Shown: positions 29,653-40,719, counted from the first letter of the stretch. The stretch: 64,000 nucleotides of DNA from Branchiostoma floridae (GCF_000003815.2 NC_049985.1:11399699-11463698), one strand, 5' to 3'. Numbers and translations are program-made. The notes: generated by a model not told the origin, from the sequence alone.

Positions 29653-30002
29653 TTCTTCTTACGGTGCGATGATCCTCGGGAGAAAAGACGAGACAAAAAT
29701 TAAACCTTAACTCAGACTATACCTAACACTATACCTAAAAGAAAGCTCAGCTACGTGTATTGGCATGGCAGGAAGTTCACTTGTTTTGTCATTATAATTT
29801 CGGTTCTAGCTTTAACATAGAAATAGCGAGAGGAATCATTATCTCTTGTTTGGTGGCAGGGCGTTGGGTGTGCTTTGATGAAATCCTAAGTAATGCTGCT
29901 TTTGGCATAATGCTGCCTTTGTTTTGCTTGAATTTTCGAGAGCAATGGCTACTTCTGCACTCATTGCTTCAGTCTGCTTCTGTGATATACAAGCCCAGTG
30001 TA

Positions 30003-30402
30003 TAGCTGATTCAGTTTCTGTGACTATGTCGACGCCGAAGTTTTTTTTCTCTAAACGACTAAACTAGTAATATTAAATAGGTTCTTCAGCCACCTGTCCT
30101 CCTTTCTGGCCTGTGACGTTCTCTTGGTTCGGGACCCAAGACAACAACACGAGGCAGATTATGTAATGGTCTAGGTCCCCGACAACCACTGACCATGACA
30201 TAAAACAGAAATGACAACAGATGGTGAACCAGGGAAAACCCTGTTTTGTAAAGAACAGAATTTGAAATAATTGACAGAATACCATCCCGGCGATCGACAC
30301 AATCACAGAAACCAAACCAGCCACACACCAGGCCTGTACACCCCAGAAACGGACTGAAGCCCTGAATGCAAAAGGAGCCTCCATTTACAAAATGTCCTAA
30401 TG
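30003..30402 (-). CDS. Duplicated short ORF family, copy 2 (103-aa frame 30384-30073), uncertain
   Basis: Paralogue of 27306-27714, about 95% identical over the second half by eye. It opens MEAPFAFRASVRFWGVQAWC and continues as one uninterrupted 103-aa frame with two hydrophobic segments. The GT donor possible in copy 1 is GG here, so if the family was spliced this copy cannot splice at that site. The family is not recognised. Confidence 0.35.
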
Positions 30403-30582
30403 TAAACCCCTCCCGACAACATCGCTCGGAATGTCAACAGAACACACTCAAGCACCTTACCTACAACCAAGAGTTCAGTTAACGAAACATCACAACTGAT
30501 TTACTTCCTATCATGCCGACAAAAATTTAGTCTCAGCCCATCTCTGCGATATGTTTACACCGTATAAGAGACACATAAGTAC

Positions 30583-30666
30583 TTAACTTAGTTTCAGGTC
30601 CCTTGGCAGGGCGTAAACTGGAGCACCGATCTTTCTGGACGTCACCTTGATGGCACCAATAAGGTC
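30583..30666 (-). CDS. Internally deleted copy of the 30848-31024 exon
   Basis: It starts after an acceptor (TTGCTTCCAG) with DLIGAIK and ends LPRDLKLS and TAA. Compared with 30848-31024 it lacks 93 bases, exactly 31 codons, and stays in frame. It could be an alternative last exon or a fossil. Confidence 0.35.
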   Translation of the reverse strand, partial: DLIGAIKVTSRKIGAPVYALPRDLKLS

Positions 30667-30847
30667 CTGGAAGCAACAAAGCGAAATTTCAATTAGTTAA
30701 AGACGGGCTTCTTGCTTTGTTGTAGTTTATAAGGCACAAAAGGCCAAACAAATTATTTCCTTCTTATCATGCCGACGAGAAGTTAGTCCCAGACCATCGA
30801 TCTCTGCGAGATGTTTCCGTTTTACACCCCATAAGACACACTGGAAC

Positions 30848-31024
30848 TTATCTTAGTTTCAGGTACCCTGGCAGGGCACACACACAAGCAAGGATCTTTC
30901 TGTACGTCACCGTACAGCTAGCCGTGGAGATGGCCCCGGACAATCTCTCACCACTGTCCAGGATAAGTCCCACCAGGAACATTGCAGCTGCAGTTGATCC
31001 GGACTTGATGGCATCAATAAGATC
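30848..31024 (-). CDS. Probable terminal exon of an unrecognised minus-strand gene (58 codons)
   Basis: It follows an acceptor (TTGCTTACAG) and reads DLIDAIKSGSTAAAMFLVGL ... LPGYLKLR, then TAA. The segment ERLSGAIS...VTYRKI loosely resembles the H4 stretch KRISGLIY...VTY..HAKRK, so it may be H4-derived, in keeping with neighbouring H4 fragments. The 5' exons are not resolved; a CCAAT-rich promoter-like region begins about 350 bases upstream. Related copies lie at 30583-30666, 27740-27905 and, on the other strand, 33597-33690. Confidence 0.4.
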   Translation of the reverse strand, partial: DLIDAIKSGSTAAAMFLVGLILDSGERLSGAISTASCTVTYRKILACVCALPGYLKLR

Positions 31025-31359
31025 CTGTAAGCAAGAAAGTGAAATAACAATTAGTTCAAGACAGACTAACGTCAAGAAATGATTAAGGCAACAGATAAGG
31101 CACAGGTATGCCTTGAATGTAAGTGCAGCTTGGTCTGCGTTTTTTGTATCATCCGACGGTCACAAAAGAATTCAACGTTTACGTATACGCTATCGATTTT
31201 TGAAATAACATTGGACTGATAATAAGTTATACAAAACGTATAAACACACATAAAACGCTCTGTGAAGAACGACCAAACTAACCTGTTATCTAAGGTAGGA
31301 CGCTGAAAGGACAAAGGGCCGTCACCGCGCGGCCGTAATGTTGTACTGTACTGGTAAAC

Positions 31360-31560
31360 TGCGAGGTATTTAAGCCCGCCAACCCAGACACTTGGCAGAC
31401 ATATGGCGCGACAGTCTAAAAATACCCCATCGTGTCATTGGTCAAAAGAATGCACGTCTTCGATTGGTTATCTGAAATAATGAAATTAATTACAGCACAT
31501 AACAAGGACCAATGATGCTTCAGGGATGACTGACTGCTTGGCCAATCAAAGACCAGTAAT
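31360..31560. promoter_or_regulatory. CCAAT-rich, divergent promoter-like region
   Basis: Four CCAAT pentamers occur within about 115 bases: two in minus orientation (ATTGG at about 31436 and 31457) and two in plus orientation (CCAAT at about 31510 and 31542). CTTAAATA on the minus strand at about 31368 could serve as a TATA box. H4-like remnants lie on the plus side. The layout recalls divergent histone promoters; function is inferred. Confidence 0.45.
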
Positions 31561-31694
31561 TATTTTCACCTGTGTTAGACACACCTTTGTTCGTCTCCCC
31601 CAGACCATTTTCATTCGATTCTTTTACCACGTGAGACCGTAACGTTACCCGCTTCTTCTCACGGACTCGCACCGTAACCAGAAATATCTACACA

Positions 31695-31850
31695 CGGCAA
31701 GGGCTGCCGAAGGGAGATGCCAACCGTTACCGCTTCGCGACAACAGCCCGGGATCCGGAGATGTCAAGAAATATCCTGGGTAATCTACAAGACGACCCAC
31801 GGCGTTTTATACCGGAATGAAACCGCACGCCGAAATATCTCCAATCGGTC
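31695..31850 (+). pseudogene. Histone H4 pseudogene A
   Basis: Plus-strand DNA follows H4 from the GLGKGGAKRH region to the middle of the protein, with an internal deletion. EISWVIYKTTHGVL aligns with H4 RISGLIYEETRGVL. Substitutions at core positions and loss of the start show it is not a working histone. Confidence 0.7.
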
Positions 31851-31860
31851 GGTAAAGATG

Positions 31861-32015
31861 GCAAGGGCTGAGGAAGGGAGTCACAAAGACTCACTGTAAC
31901 GCGGGTGCTTCACGACACGTACGCGTTCCGGGAGACGTCGGGAGAATCTCCGGGTTCATCTTTGAGGAGCTCGATATCCGCGGTGTTCAAAACAGCAGAC
32001 GTACGGCATGGTCTT
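31861..32015 (+). pseudogene. Histone H4 pseudogene B, tandem to A
   Basis: It starts with the same AAGGGCTG-AGGAAGGGAG block as copy A. Further on, GRISGFIFEELDIRGV aligns with H4 KRISGLIYEETRGV, with a small insertion. The frame is broken upstream of this. Confidence 0.68.
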
Positions 32016-32876
32016 CCCCAGACATTTGACAAGGTATGGAAGCCGTACATGCGTTGGTAGCATTATGAAGAAGATCTGTCATTGTCAACATAACCCAGAT
32101 TTTTATTTACATGTCTTTGTAGAAACATACCAACACAGAGGAATTCATTAAGTATGGACTTGAACAATGCTTAGTTGAAAAAGTCGTTTTCTTTTACTTT
32201 ACTTGTCTCTGAGCTTTTTTCAGTTGTAAAATTTCGTTATTTTTTCAACAATATATTTTGTGTCAATTTGACGTAGATGCATTAGGTGCTAAATGCTGGG
32301 CGTCTGGAGTTCGTAAGACGCTAGAGGAATGTGCACGTGGTTTTGGCTATGTTTGGCATTCACCCATGTCATTTGTTTTAAATCCCTCTCAGATTATTCC
32401 ATCCATTCACCAACGTCTCAAAGACATGTACTTCCAATCTTTCACAACAGAAATGCGTAATAACAACAAATTACGCACATATAGACTACTCAAAACGTCT
32501 TACCACGAGGAGAAATATCTTAGTATCCCAAACACTCGACATAGAACAGCCATCACAAAACTCCGTGTTAGTTCACACAAACTGCATGTTAAAAAAGGTA
32601 GACATAATTGCATTCCTCTCCAGCAAAGAATTTGTCAATATTGTAACTTGAACAAGATAGAAGACGAGTGTCATTTTATTGTTGACACTATACAACGATG
32701 AGCGAAATATCTTCTTCAAATGTGTACAGGATAAGTTCCCATGCTTTATGCATTTAAATAGTACTGAAAAGTTTACATTTCTATTGCAATTAGACAAACC
32801 ATGTATTCTAAACTCCACCTGCAACTACATTTACAACTGTATTAAGAAGCGAGAAGAAGTTGAACCTGTACATACC

Positions 32877-32903
32877 AGTAGTAGTAGTAGTAGTAGTACT
32901 AGT
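32877..32903. repeat. AGT trinucleotide microsatellite
   Basis: About eight AGT units inside the LINE remnant, encoding a Ser run in its shifted frame. Confidence 0.85.
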
Positions 32904-33028
32904 ATACTTCAGACTTTGTAGTTCCAGTCATGTATTACAGTTTACACAGATTGTACTTAGGAGATGTACCCTATTCACCTTGACCTGTACTTAGCTTGTT
33001 AGAAAGCAAAAACGTACAATAAAGGTCT

Positions 33029-33053
33029 TCATTCATTCATTCATTCATTCATT
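33029..33053. repeat. ATTC tetranucleotide tail
   Basis: Six ATTC units directly after an AATAAAG, forming the 3' terminus of the LINE remnant. Confidence 0.85.
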
Positions 33054-33241
33054 AAATGATTTGTTTGTGGAGTATTGTCCTAGTCTGTATAGGCTGATGA
33101 GCTAGCACTAGTAGCAGAGGCAAAGGCCCAGTTCTAATTGGGCCACATTCGCCAATTGGACAGTCGTTGAGGCTTTCGCGTTTGTTACCGCGGCGGTGAA
33201 GCACCTAATACATGTCTCTTTATTTTACTGATATCACAGAA

Positions 33242-33345
33242 ATGTCCGGACGTACTAAGGGAGGAGCTGGGTAAGGAAGGTGTCAGGCGCCACCGTCACT
33301 GAAGATGCTTCGCGACATCAGTGCAGCACCAAGACACGGAGGCGT
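33242..33345 (+). pseudogene. Histone H4 pseudogene C
   Basis: The plus-strand ATG encodes MSGR(T)KGG. An in-frame TAA falls where H4 has LGKGG, then GCGCCACCGTCACTGAAGAT and CTTCGCGACATCAGTGCAGC track the AKRHRKVLRDNIQG region. It is preceded by ACTGATATCACAG, as is the minus-strand copy at 28968. Confidence 0.68.
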
Positions 33346-33596
33346 CAAACCCTACACGTACGGTGTTCTTCTGACTTCAACGTAAAGTGGTTTTGTGGCC
33401 CCCATACAGACCCTTATTGCATTATTCCATTAACTTCTGTATGCCTGCTGTTTCTATATATATTGCTACATTCATTTCCACTCCTGGCGAAACATAAGGC
33501 GTCCTTTCAAATAAACGTTGTTTTGATTACAAAAACGATCGATGATAGTCTGTCTCGTCCTCATTGATTGTTGATTTCACTTTTTTGCAGGTCGAA

Positions 33597-33690
33597 GAAG
33601 CGGAGAAGACGACGTCTCTCAACATCTTCCAGGATCAACTACAGCTGAAATGTCCATGGTGGGACTGATCCCGATGAGAGGTCGTCTAAT
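33597..33690 (+). pseudogene. Inverted relic of the 30848-31024 exon
   Basis: GGATCAACTACAGCTGAAAT and TGGTGGGACTGATCC match the minus-strand exon closely. It lies 3' of H4 pseudogene C in the same relative order as on the minus strand. Confidence 0.5.
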
Positions 33691-33897
33691 ACCAAGTACA
33701 TCGTGCCTGTATGCCGATACCGCAGAAACAGACTGTGTGTAGACGTAGCCACTGCTCTCAGAATGTCCTAACCCCTACCAGCAACATTACTCGTGGTGTC
33801 ATCAGAACGTTCTCAACACCTTGCCGCCCATCAAGAGATCATGATTCTCCCCGCTGATAATGCTTCAGGTAGTCAGAGGAAAAAGTACATTTCTAGG

Positions 33898-34035
33898 TTG
33901 CTACCCCAAGCACTTCACTATAAAGAATTAAAAGTGTTGATTTTTCCTTGCATTCCGTCGTCTTTGTTTTCCGCTGTTCAACAAAGGTAAATGATATCTC
34001 TTCAGCAAATCTTTTTATGATAGGCGAGCTTTGAA
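33898..34035. repeat. About 138-bp dispersed direct repeat, copy 2
   Basis: Match of 26021-26159 in the same orientation, ending AGGCGAGCTTTGAA. Confidence 0.8.
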
Positions 34036-34185
34036 TGAAAGTCTTCAGACATCCGAGTATTGCACACAAACATTTAATAAGACGAGATAATCCTTTGTCG
34101 TAACACCAAACAAGTATTGTCATGCAAATATGTTTTCCGGAATATTCTTCGGATCCTTTAAAATAAGAGATCTGGGCGTCAACAC

Positions 34186-34707
34186 ATGTTAACAAACATT
34201 ATATCGTCTTCCATAGACCTATATGTGGTATGCACTGTCGATGGAAAAAAATCAGCACAAGATAATATAATAGAAATCTCATTGCAATTTTTAGAAGCAT
34301 TACATTTGGCAAATGCATTTGTATATATAATGCCCACTGGCACAATACAGAAAGACCACCGCAAACGCTTATATGTACTAGTAACGCAGCTACAAGCGCT
34401 TTTAGATGATAAATCTCTGATTCAGAGAAAGTTTCAGCAAACTAGAACAAGCAGTACAGTACAATTGCAATGTCGTTGTTGGTCAATTTTGGATCATGAA
34501 GGATCTTGGTCGTTTCCTACGTTTGTTTTAACGAATCCGCCGATCGAAGTAAATTTTCAACCAACAGATAACAAGGGTAACAAATTTAGCATTTGGAGAT
34601 TATCCGTATCTAGCAAAAATAGTCTAGAAAAAATACATTTTTTTCTATACGAAACTAGACTGCAGTTTGTATATGTATTGCAAACCACAGTATTCGATTT
34701 GCACTGA
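34186..34707 (+). CDS. Hypothetical 173-aa ORF
   Basis: An uninterrupted ATG-to-TGA frame of 522 bases in A/T-rich DNA, unusually long for chance here. The protein is mixed in composition, with stretches such as ISLQFLEALHLANAFVYIMP and NPPIEVNFQPTDNKGNKFSI. No signal peptide, domain or family is recognised, and no splice structure is evident. It could be an intronless or retroposed gene, an exon of a larger gene, or coincidence. Confidence 0.35.
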   Translation: MLTNIISSSIDLYVVCTVDGKKSAQDNIIEISLQFLEALHLANAFVYIMPTGTIQKDHRKRLYVLVTQLQALLDDKSLIQRKFQQTRTSSTVQLQCRCWSILDHEGSWSFPTFVLTNPPIEVNFQPTDNKGNKFSIWRLSVSSKNSLEKIHFFLYETRLQFVYVLQTTVFDLH

Positions 34708-34820
34708 CCCCTAGACCTGGTAGGATTGAAATGTACCAGTAGCAATTCTTGTTTTTATAGAACTTTGTAGACATCTCTAACTATTGCACACCAGTAACAC
34801 ATGTCATCAGCAGGTGTTGG

Positions 34821-37800
34821 CTACTCCGTACAGCTGCCTCGTCTGTTGTCATACTTATTCCTCTCGTGTACCCACCCTAACTTCATGATATCAATGTCCA
34901 ACTCTGCGTCTTTTTCAAACTCGTAGTCCAGTCCGGGTAGCGTGAGAGACCGTGATTTTGTCTCCTTGGTTGGGAACCAGTGGTGTTGTTTGACGGGGGT
35001 GCTAGGTCTCTTGTCGCGCGGGACAAACATGTTCTTACTCCGCCCAACCTTCGCCGCCTCCTGCGCCCTCAGAGTGTAGTAGTCCACCATTTCCGCGTCG
35101 TCGCGATCCTCGGTGAACGGTGTGACGGTCTTCACGAAATTCTGCACCCTGATGGGGAAATTAGCGCTCTCAGCGATCTTTAAATGAAGTGCAAGCAGAG
35201 AGGGTCTGCTCTCCTGTTCTGGAGTGAGCATGGTCAAGATGCTCTGCTTCTGCTTACGTGGTTGCTCAGTATGTGTAACCCTACCAGTACTAGCTCTCCT
35301 CTCTTTGAGTCGAGCACTGCTTGGTTCTTTTTCAGCCTCACCAGTGTTATTCTCAATCCTGACAGTTTCTAGTATGCTTCCGTCGAAATCTTCGTGTAGT
35401 TCGCCATCTTTTTCTTCAGAGCTCTCACTGCGATGACGACGTTTTTTCTGTGACGCTTTCTTGGTTTCGGCATCTCCTTTTAAGGTCGCATCAGATGCAA
35501 CGCTAGAGGCGTAATCTAAGGACGTCTTCGGGCGCGGCGGCCGGCTAGCGTCGGCGTTCTCCGTCGACATTGACGACGTCCTCGAACGCAGCTCGAACGA
35601 CGTTGCCGGGCGAATTCTCGTCTGCCGCGCCAAGTTTTCGTTGACGTCCTCGACGCTAAGCCTTCGACTTCGTCCCAACGCTGGAGGGGGAGTCGGCTGC
35701 GTTCTCATGTTGGGAACCGACATCCGTCCATGGCTGACTTTCACTGGAAGATCGGGAGATGGCGCTTCGGCGAAGGAAAGACGCGGGGCCGACTTAGAGC
35801 GCATCTTTGGCGGGGCGCTGTTGATTCTACGACTTGTGACCTGAAGTTTGAAAAGAAAAACAAGATTCTTTTAGTTTTACTGATGTTTCAAATGCCGCAT
35901 TACCGACCAAAGTTGAAAACAAGCAAACAACACAGTAACATCTGTTTACACTCCACCTGTAACAGGCTGTATTGTTTATTCCTTTACACTGTTAGTTAGC
36001 TGACAAACCTAACCAGCAAATTAGTTTAGCTAAATATAGGCGCTTTGGGTTAACAGATAGATCCATTAGGAGTGACATGACAGTTCTATTGAAGTCTGAA
36101 GGCCAAAACAGGTTTCAGAACAAAGTCTTCCCCTAAAAGTAGGACAACCAACTTAGACTATGACTTCAGAAATTACGAAAAGTATTCAATGATAGATATA
36201 CACATACGCGTTATTCATATAGAAAGTGCTACATATACAGTCGTCTTTCTATTTAAATGTTTTGCCTATCCATAGTTACATAAATTCTAAGACACGGATA
36301 ATAAAAGCTTCGAAATAAAAACATGTATTGGCCAATATTTTCCTTCAAAACGTTGTCACAACAACCTAGCCTGGGTGCCAGCCTTTTACGTACGAGTGCT
36401 GAGCTGAAAAGCCTTGCGTCCAGACTCCAGGCTACCAAAAACCCGTTCTATTTCTGTCCCTCCGTAGCAGTTGCTCCGTCAACAATTACTTAGATTTGGA
36501 AGAAACCAGTCAAATACGTTAACTCCTCAGCAACGGTAAGATCCCGGATCAGAAGCGTCTTATCTGCTAAGAAGTAACCCTCACAATGGCTATCATTATG
36601 GCCCAATGGCCCGTGCAGTCCCCAACCTACCCACGACAACTTTCGCGTGTTTTGACTCCGATTATTACAAGTGGGCACAATTAACAACGGATTATAGGAT
36701 TTAGCGGACAGATTCCTCGCTAATTGGTTTCTTGAAACCTTTCTTCGGCTCTTTTCTGACTAGCGAAGCGCGCTCTACTAGCTGTCTGAAACGAAGACTA
36801 TGTACAAGCAGATTGCAAAGATTTTCGATTGTACTTGAGACGGAGGGGCCTGAAAATGACAGGTTCGCTGGAAAGTATTTTTAACACTAAGTGGTCTTGG
36901 CACATACGAAAACGTACCAAAAGGTATTTTGGATGTTCCAACTTAAAATTTGGACCTGCTTCGACAGTATCTGAAAAAGAAAGTCATTTGCGGAAGGTGG
37001 AGGAAAAGGTCATACCAGAAATGTCAGCTGTTATTCCCAAAATTGGGGACAGACGTCGACTTTTGCGGTGGTTTAATGTTAGCGGTTTTCGTTGTGGCCG
37101 CTTCACCGCGAACTCAAAATCACTGCGAACATTTTTCCATGGCACTAAGAGACTACAGTGCATGGTGCTACCGCCAACTTAAAACCATCGCGAAAATTCC
37201 CCTTTCCCGCTACCGCGAAATTAAATCCCCGCGAACTTCAATGCATTTACAGTGCTCAAACGGCACTAGCAATAGGACTGAGTGAGTGAACTTCAAACTC
37301 AGTGTACACAATTAGCACGACTTATGCGTCACCCTACCTATTGACCGTGAGAACAGGTAGTAGGAAGCCTTGCTTTACCACTCCACTCGAACTATTCTAA
37401 GCCAAACAGCAAATACAGGTCACTACATGTGCTACTTTTGGGAAGGCTCCAACAATGGTCAGGAAGTCGCCCCTCCTTTCCTAAAGGACGAGCCATCGGT
37501 GTGGTTTTAATTGGGTGTATTTTTGGCGAAAAGCCGCCATTTGAAGTGAGCACCGTGAAGAGTTGGAAGGTTTGCTCAAACATCGAGACGGTTACGGTTT
37601 GTTGGAGGGAACAAGGCGCCGTGTCAACTAGAGCTCTGGCGTTGTTGTCTACCCTAGGTATCTCACCGACCTTTTAAGACACATAGAAAAGGGGGAGGGA
37701 CAGAGAACAAATTTGTCTTTTAGACTATCTTTAATTCCATTTTTTCAAGACTGTAGAAGATGCATACCTCGATCGTATGCAAACAACAGGAAATAAATTT

Positions 37801-40719
37801 TGTCCGGAAGCTAATACTTTAGAGCATTTGCAAAATGTGAAATCAGAAATACGACTGATTATTCTGGCCCGGTGAACCATTGATTTTTGTCGTCTGAAAC
37901 AGCTTAAACTTCAGCTAGGATGTTTTACTCTCATTTCTAAGTATATGGTAATCACCACTCAAATTCACATTGAAAGAGCATGACTAGAAAAGGTATACTA
38001 GCCGTTTGCAGTAAATCATTACGTATTCAGATACCTGGGGGACCACAGCTTCCCCCTACGATTGTTCGTAACGACCTGTGTGTCCGATATTACAATTTGT
38101 CGTCAGGTCCTCCAGAGGCCTTCCGAGTTACTAATGCACCAGGAGTGGTGCTCGAGACATGACCCTTGCCCGACATTCTGTGTTGTTTGAGCATGTGGAA
38201 AAATACGACACCTACTCGGTAAGGCAAACACACTTTCCCACTAGGACCTGTGTCACTATTTATAACACAGTGTGTGTGTAGGACAGCGTCGGTCCTGAAC
38301 TCAAGAGTTTTGTGCGAGAAGTACTAGTAATGTAAGGATTGTTTTGACTAAGATGTCTCGGAGATGGAAACGTCTTCCATACGAAGATAATATGGACAGT
38401 TATCTTATTTTATAATGACAATCCTCAGGGATTTCAAGTTTCGCTGGATTTCGCCGCATTTCCGTTTATTTTTTACTTTTTATAGATAACATCCCCATAA
38501 ACGCTCGAATTCAATGATTATTAGTACAGTTCTTTGTGCGTTTGTTTGTAATCAAGTATGTACTTTTGTAATGGCTATTTTCCGAGCTGTCATATATGGA
38601 TAAATATATCAACATTTGATTTTCATTTTTCATATTTTCATATTTTCATTACTTATTATTTCAATTCTTTATGCGTTTGTTTGGGTGATCAAGTATATAC
38701 TTTTGTAATTCATATTTTCCGAGCTGTCATATAACGTTATGGACGAAGAACAGTTGATTTTCATTTTCGTCCCTCAACACATAAGTTCATATAACGTCAA
38801 AAGATATGTCATTCTTCTGTTATCCTGTCTTGTTGATTGACATTACGCACAACGTAGGACGTAAATCAAGGCGTTTCCAATGGACTACATGTCTCTAATA
38901 TTTAACAGAAAGTACAATAAGAGGTTAATGACCTTTTGCAGCATGTCGTCCTCCTCGGTAAGAGTGGTGTTGAACTGGTACCCCGACTTGGCCCGGAGTC
39001 TCTTCTCGGTCTCCTTGTCACCCTTCAGTCGGGCGTACTGCAGCTCGGACCGCTTCAGACGGATCCGGAACCTGTTCAGAACCACTCTCTGTTCCGCCGT
39101 TATACGTGTCACCACCTGGAATTAAAGAAAATATCCCAATATAATGTTACAAAATAAAGAAAAAAATCTTTCACTAGCTGCTAAAGTTTGTGTTTGAAAT
39201 CGTGCGACAAGAAATCTTACGACGAAGACGACCTAGCCTGATTCAATATTGCTTATAGCAGCCCGCCCAACATCCGCCGGCCAGTTACAGCCATGGACAG
39301 CAGAGTTTGTGTCACACAGACTAAACACAACCGTGTCACAAGTTGTCCCATTTCTCGTACAGATCGTCGTAAGATTTTGACGCTGTAGAATTTTATTGCA
39401 GGAGGCCCGCGCGGTGACAGAACCAACCGCCTACAGGAATGTAAGATTGTATTTTTCTTGACAAGATAGATGAATGTTGTACGACACATCTGCGACAACC
39501 CCATGAATTCTCTCAGTTTGTGATCGTAAGACGTTTGCGACCGGGCTCTAAAAAGAGCACGACTTCACACGGGCTCTTATATTCAAGTTTGTAAGAATTC
39601 CGTATTTCCATTTTGTTTTGGTCGAGGTAAAGATTGTGGCCGAAATATTCATCAAGTCGAAAGGCTGTACTGTAAAAGTAAAAAAAAAAGTAAAAAAAAA
39701 GCTTCTTCCCTAGCCCTGTAAACTTTACCTAGACCACAGAACGCCATATGCGCAACTCATTCTTGTGACCGCTCAATCAACAATCACATATTTTGTCCTT
39801 TTTGAATTTCAAAAATTTGCACGAGCACGTTAATCATTTTCTCCTTTATTCACCCATACATTTTTCACACAGGAAGAGGCAAACACTGTACCCCAGATAA
39901 AAGTCCAGCTGACCGAACCAAACACTGTAATCTGACGTGATCAGTGATAACACGCATACCGCGGTGGTCAACAGTAGTTAATTACTAGACAACTGTCGGG
40001 TATCTCACAGGGTCCACATTACAGCGGTGCAGCACCGTTACCGGTAGTCACTAGTGTGTCCAACAACATCGTAGAGATTGATCTGTACAATCATATTTGC
40101 TAATTAATTAGCGAGGACGTAAAATTGCATTTGTTTTCCGTATCGTTCGTGGGTCACTTTGAACTATAGTATCTCTAGCGATGTAAGATATGTGGAAGAG
40201 ACATTGTGCTATGGGCATAACATGTCGCGACATTGACATTGAGGGAGTGGTTCTTAAACTAGTCTTATCATGAATGTTAAGCATAGACTTTAAAATCAGT
40301 CATGCCTCTAGTTGGTTTGAACCCCATGCTGGCTCTTTAGGGTGAATGGCTGACTACATCGGTATTTTTTTCAGTACGTAGTGAAGTATATATTCAAAGT
40401 TCTATGTAAGAAGCGTTAAAATGATAGTCTTGTTGGGAGGTTTCAAAACTCATGTTATTCAGACTCAGATAATTGCTTTTAAATACACTGTTTAGTAAAC
40501 GAGACTTTCACATAACACTGCGCAGGTTTTAGACGTTAACGTTGCCTAATATCACAGTCACACACAGTACACACAACACATTGTACAACTTCTCACCTGT
40601 TTCTCCATTTTGTTGAGCATTGCCAGCCGTCGGTCCAACAACATGTCCTCGGATTTGTTAGCGGAGTACACCGCCGGGGACCGCTCGCTGATGTCTCCCT
40701 TCTTCTTATCGTCTCCCAT
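34821..40719 (-). CDS. Unrecognised basic, Ser/Lys-rich protein (441 aa, 3 exons)
   Basis: Exons 40719-40597, 39115-38933 and 35840-34821 join in phase 0 throughout, giving 441 aa and TAG. Exon 1 (MGDDKKKGDISERSPAVYSA) and exon 2 (ITAEQRVVLNRFRIRLKRSE) are charged and helix-prone, probably coiled coil. Exon 3 is long, Ser/Arg/Lys-rich and mostly disordered (RSKSAPRLSFAEAP), with a more ordered C-terminus (MVDYYTLRAQEAAKVGRSKN and LDIDIMKLGWVHERNKYDNR). No family is recognised. A TTG-initiated extension of exon 1 is not credible; the ATG is at 40719. The donor of exon 2 (GTCATT) is weak. Intron 1 hosts the MITE at 39234. Intron 2 hosts the MITE at 36367, a TTCGCGG-rich repeat and a 133-bp tandem duplication. 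Confidence 0.75.
36367..36434. mobile_element. Mutator-like MITE (TAGCCTG family), 68 bp
   Basis: The ends are TAGCCTGG and CCAGGCTA. The 9-base flanks ACAACAACC and CCAAAAACC agree at 7 positions. It is the shortest family member here. Confidence 0.7.
37060..37255. repeat. TTCGCGG-rich repeat, probable MITE fragment
   Basis: Repeated phased words (ACCGCGAACT, ACTGCGAAC, ATCGCGAAAA, ACCGCGAAAT, CCGCGAACTTC) about every 20-40 bases, ending at CATTTACAGT. Such periodic CGCGAA motifs are a hallmark of some short transposons, but no boundary duplication was found. Confidence 0.45.
38519..38768. repeat. 133-bp tandem duplication
   Basis: TTCTTTGTGCGTTTGTTTG ... TTTTCCGAGCTGTCATATA recurs as TTCTTTATGCGTTTGTTTG ... 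TTTTCCGAGCTGTCATATA one unit later, followed both times by TTGATTTTCATTTT. Confidence 0.85.
39234..39323. mobile_element. Mutator-like MITE (TAGCCTG family), 90 bp
   Basis: The ends are TAGCCTGATT and CACAGACTA. It is an inverted relative of 22308-22381. The flanks AAGACGACC and AACACAACC match at 7 of 9 bases. Confidence 0.75.

Larger units (their letters stand above)
32258..33053 (+). mobile_element. Truncated non-LTR retrotransposon 3' end
   Basis: The ORF at 32258-32701 resembles the C-terminal region after the reverse transcriptase of LINE-type elements: KLRTYRLLKTSYHEEKYLS, HRTAITKLRVSSHKLHVKKG, and a zinc-knuckle-like CQYCNLNKIEDECHFI. A frameshift near 32680 moves the continuation (NDERNIFFKCVQDKF...) to another frame that ends about 32921. 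The copy ends in an ATTC microsatellite tail (33029-33053), as several LINE clades do. It is 5'-truncated and dead. Clade (CR1/jockey-like) not determined. Confidence 0.75.

Noticed and set aside
36829-37285. Overlapping plus-strand frames of 111-117 codons
   Set aside because: They translate the TTCGCGG-rich repeat in two frames, and neither looks like a protein.
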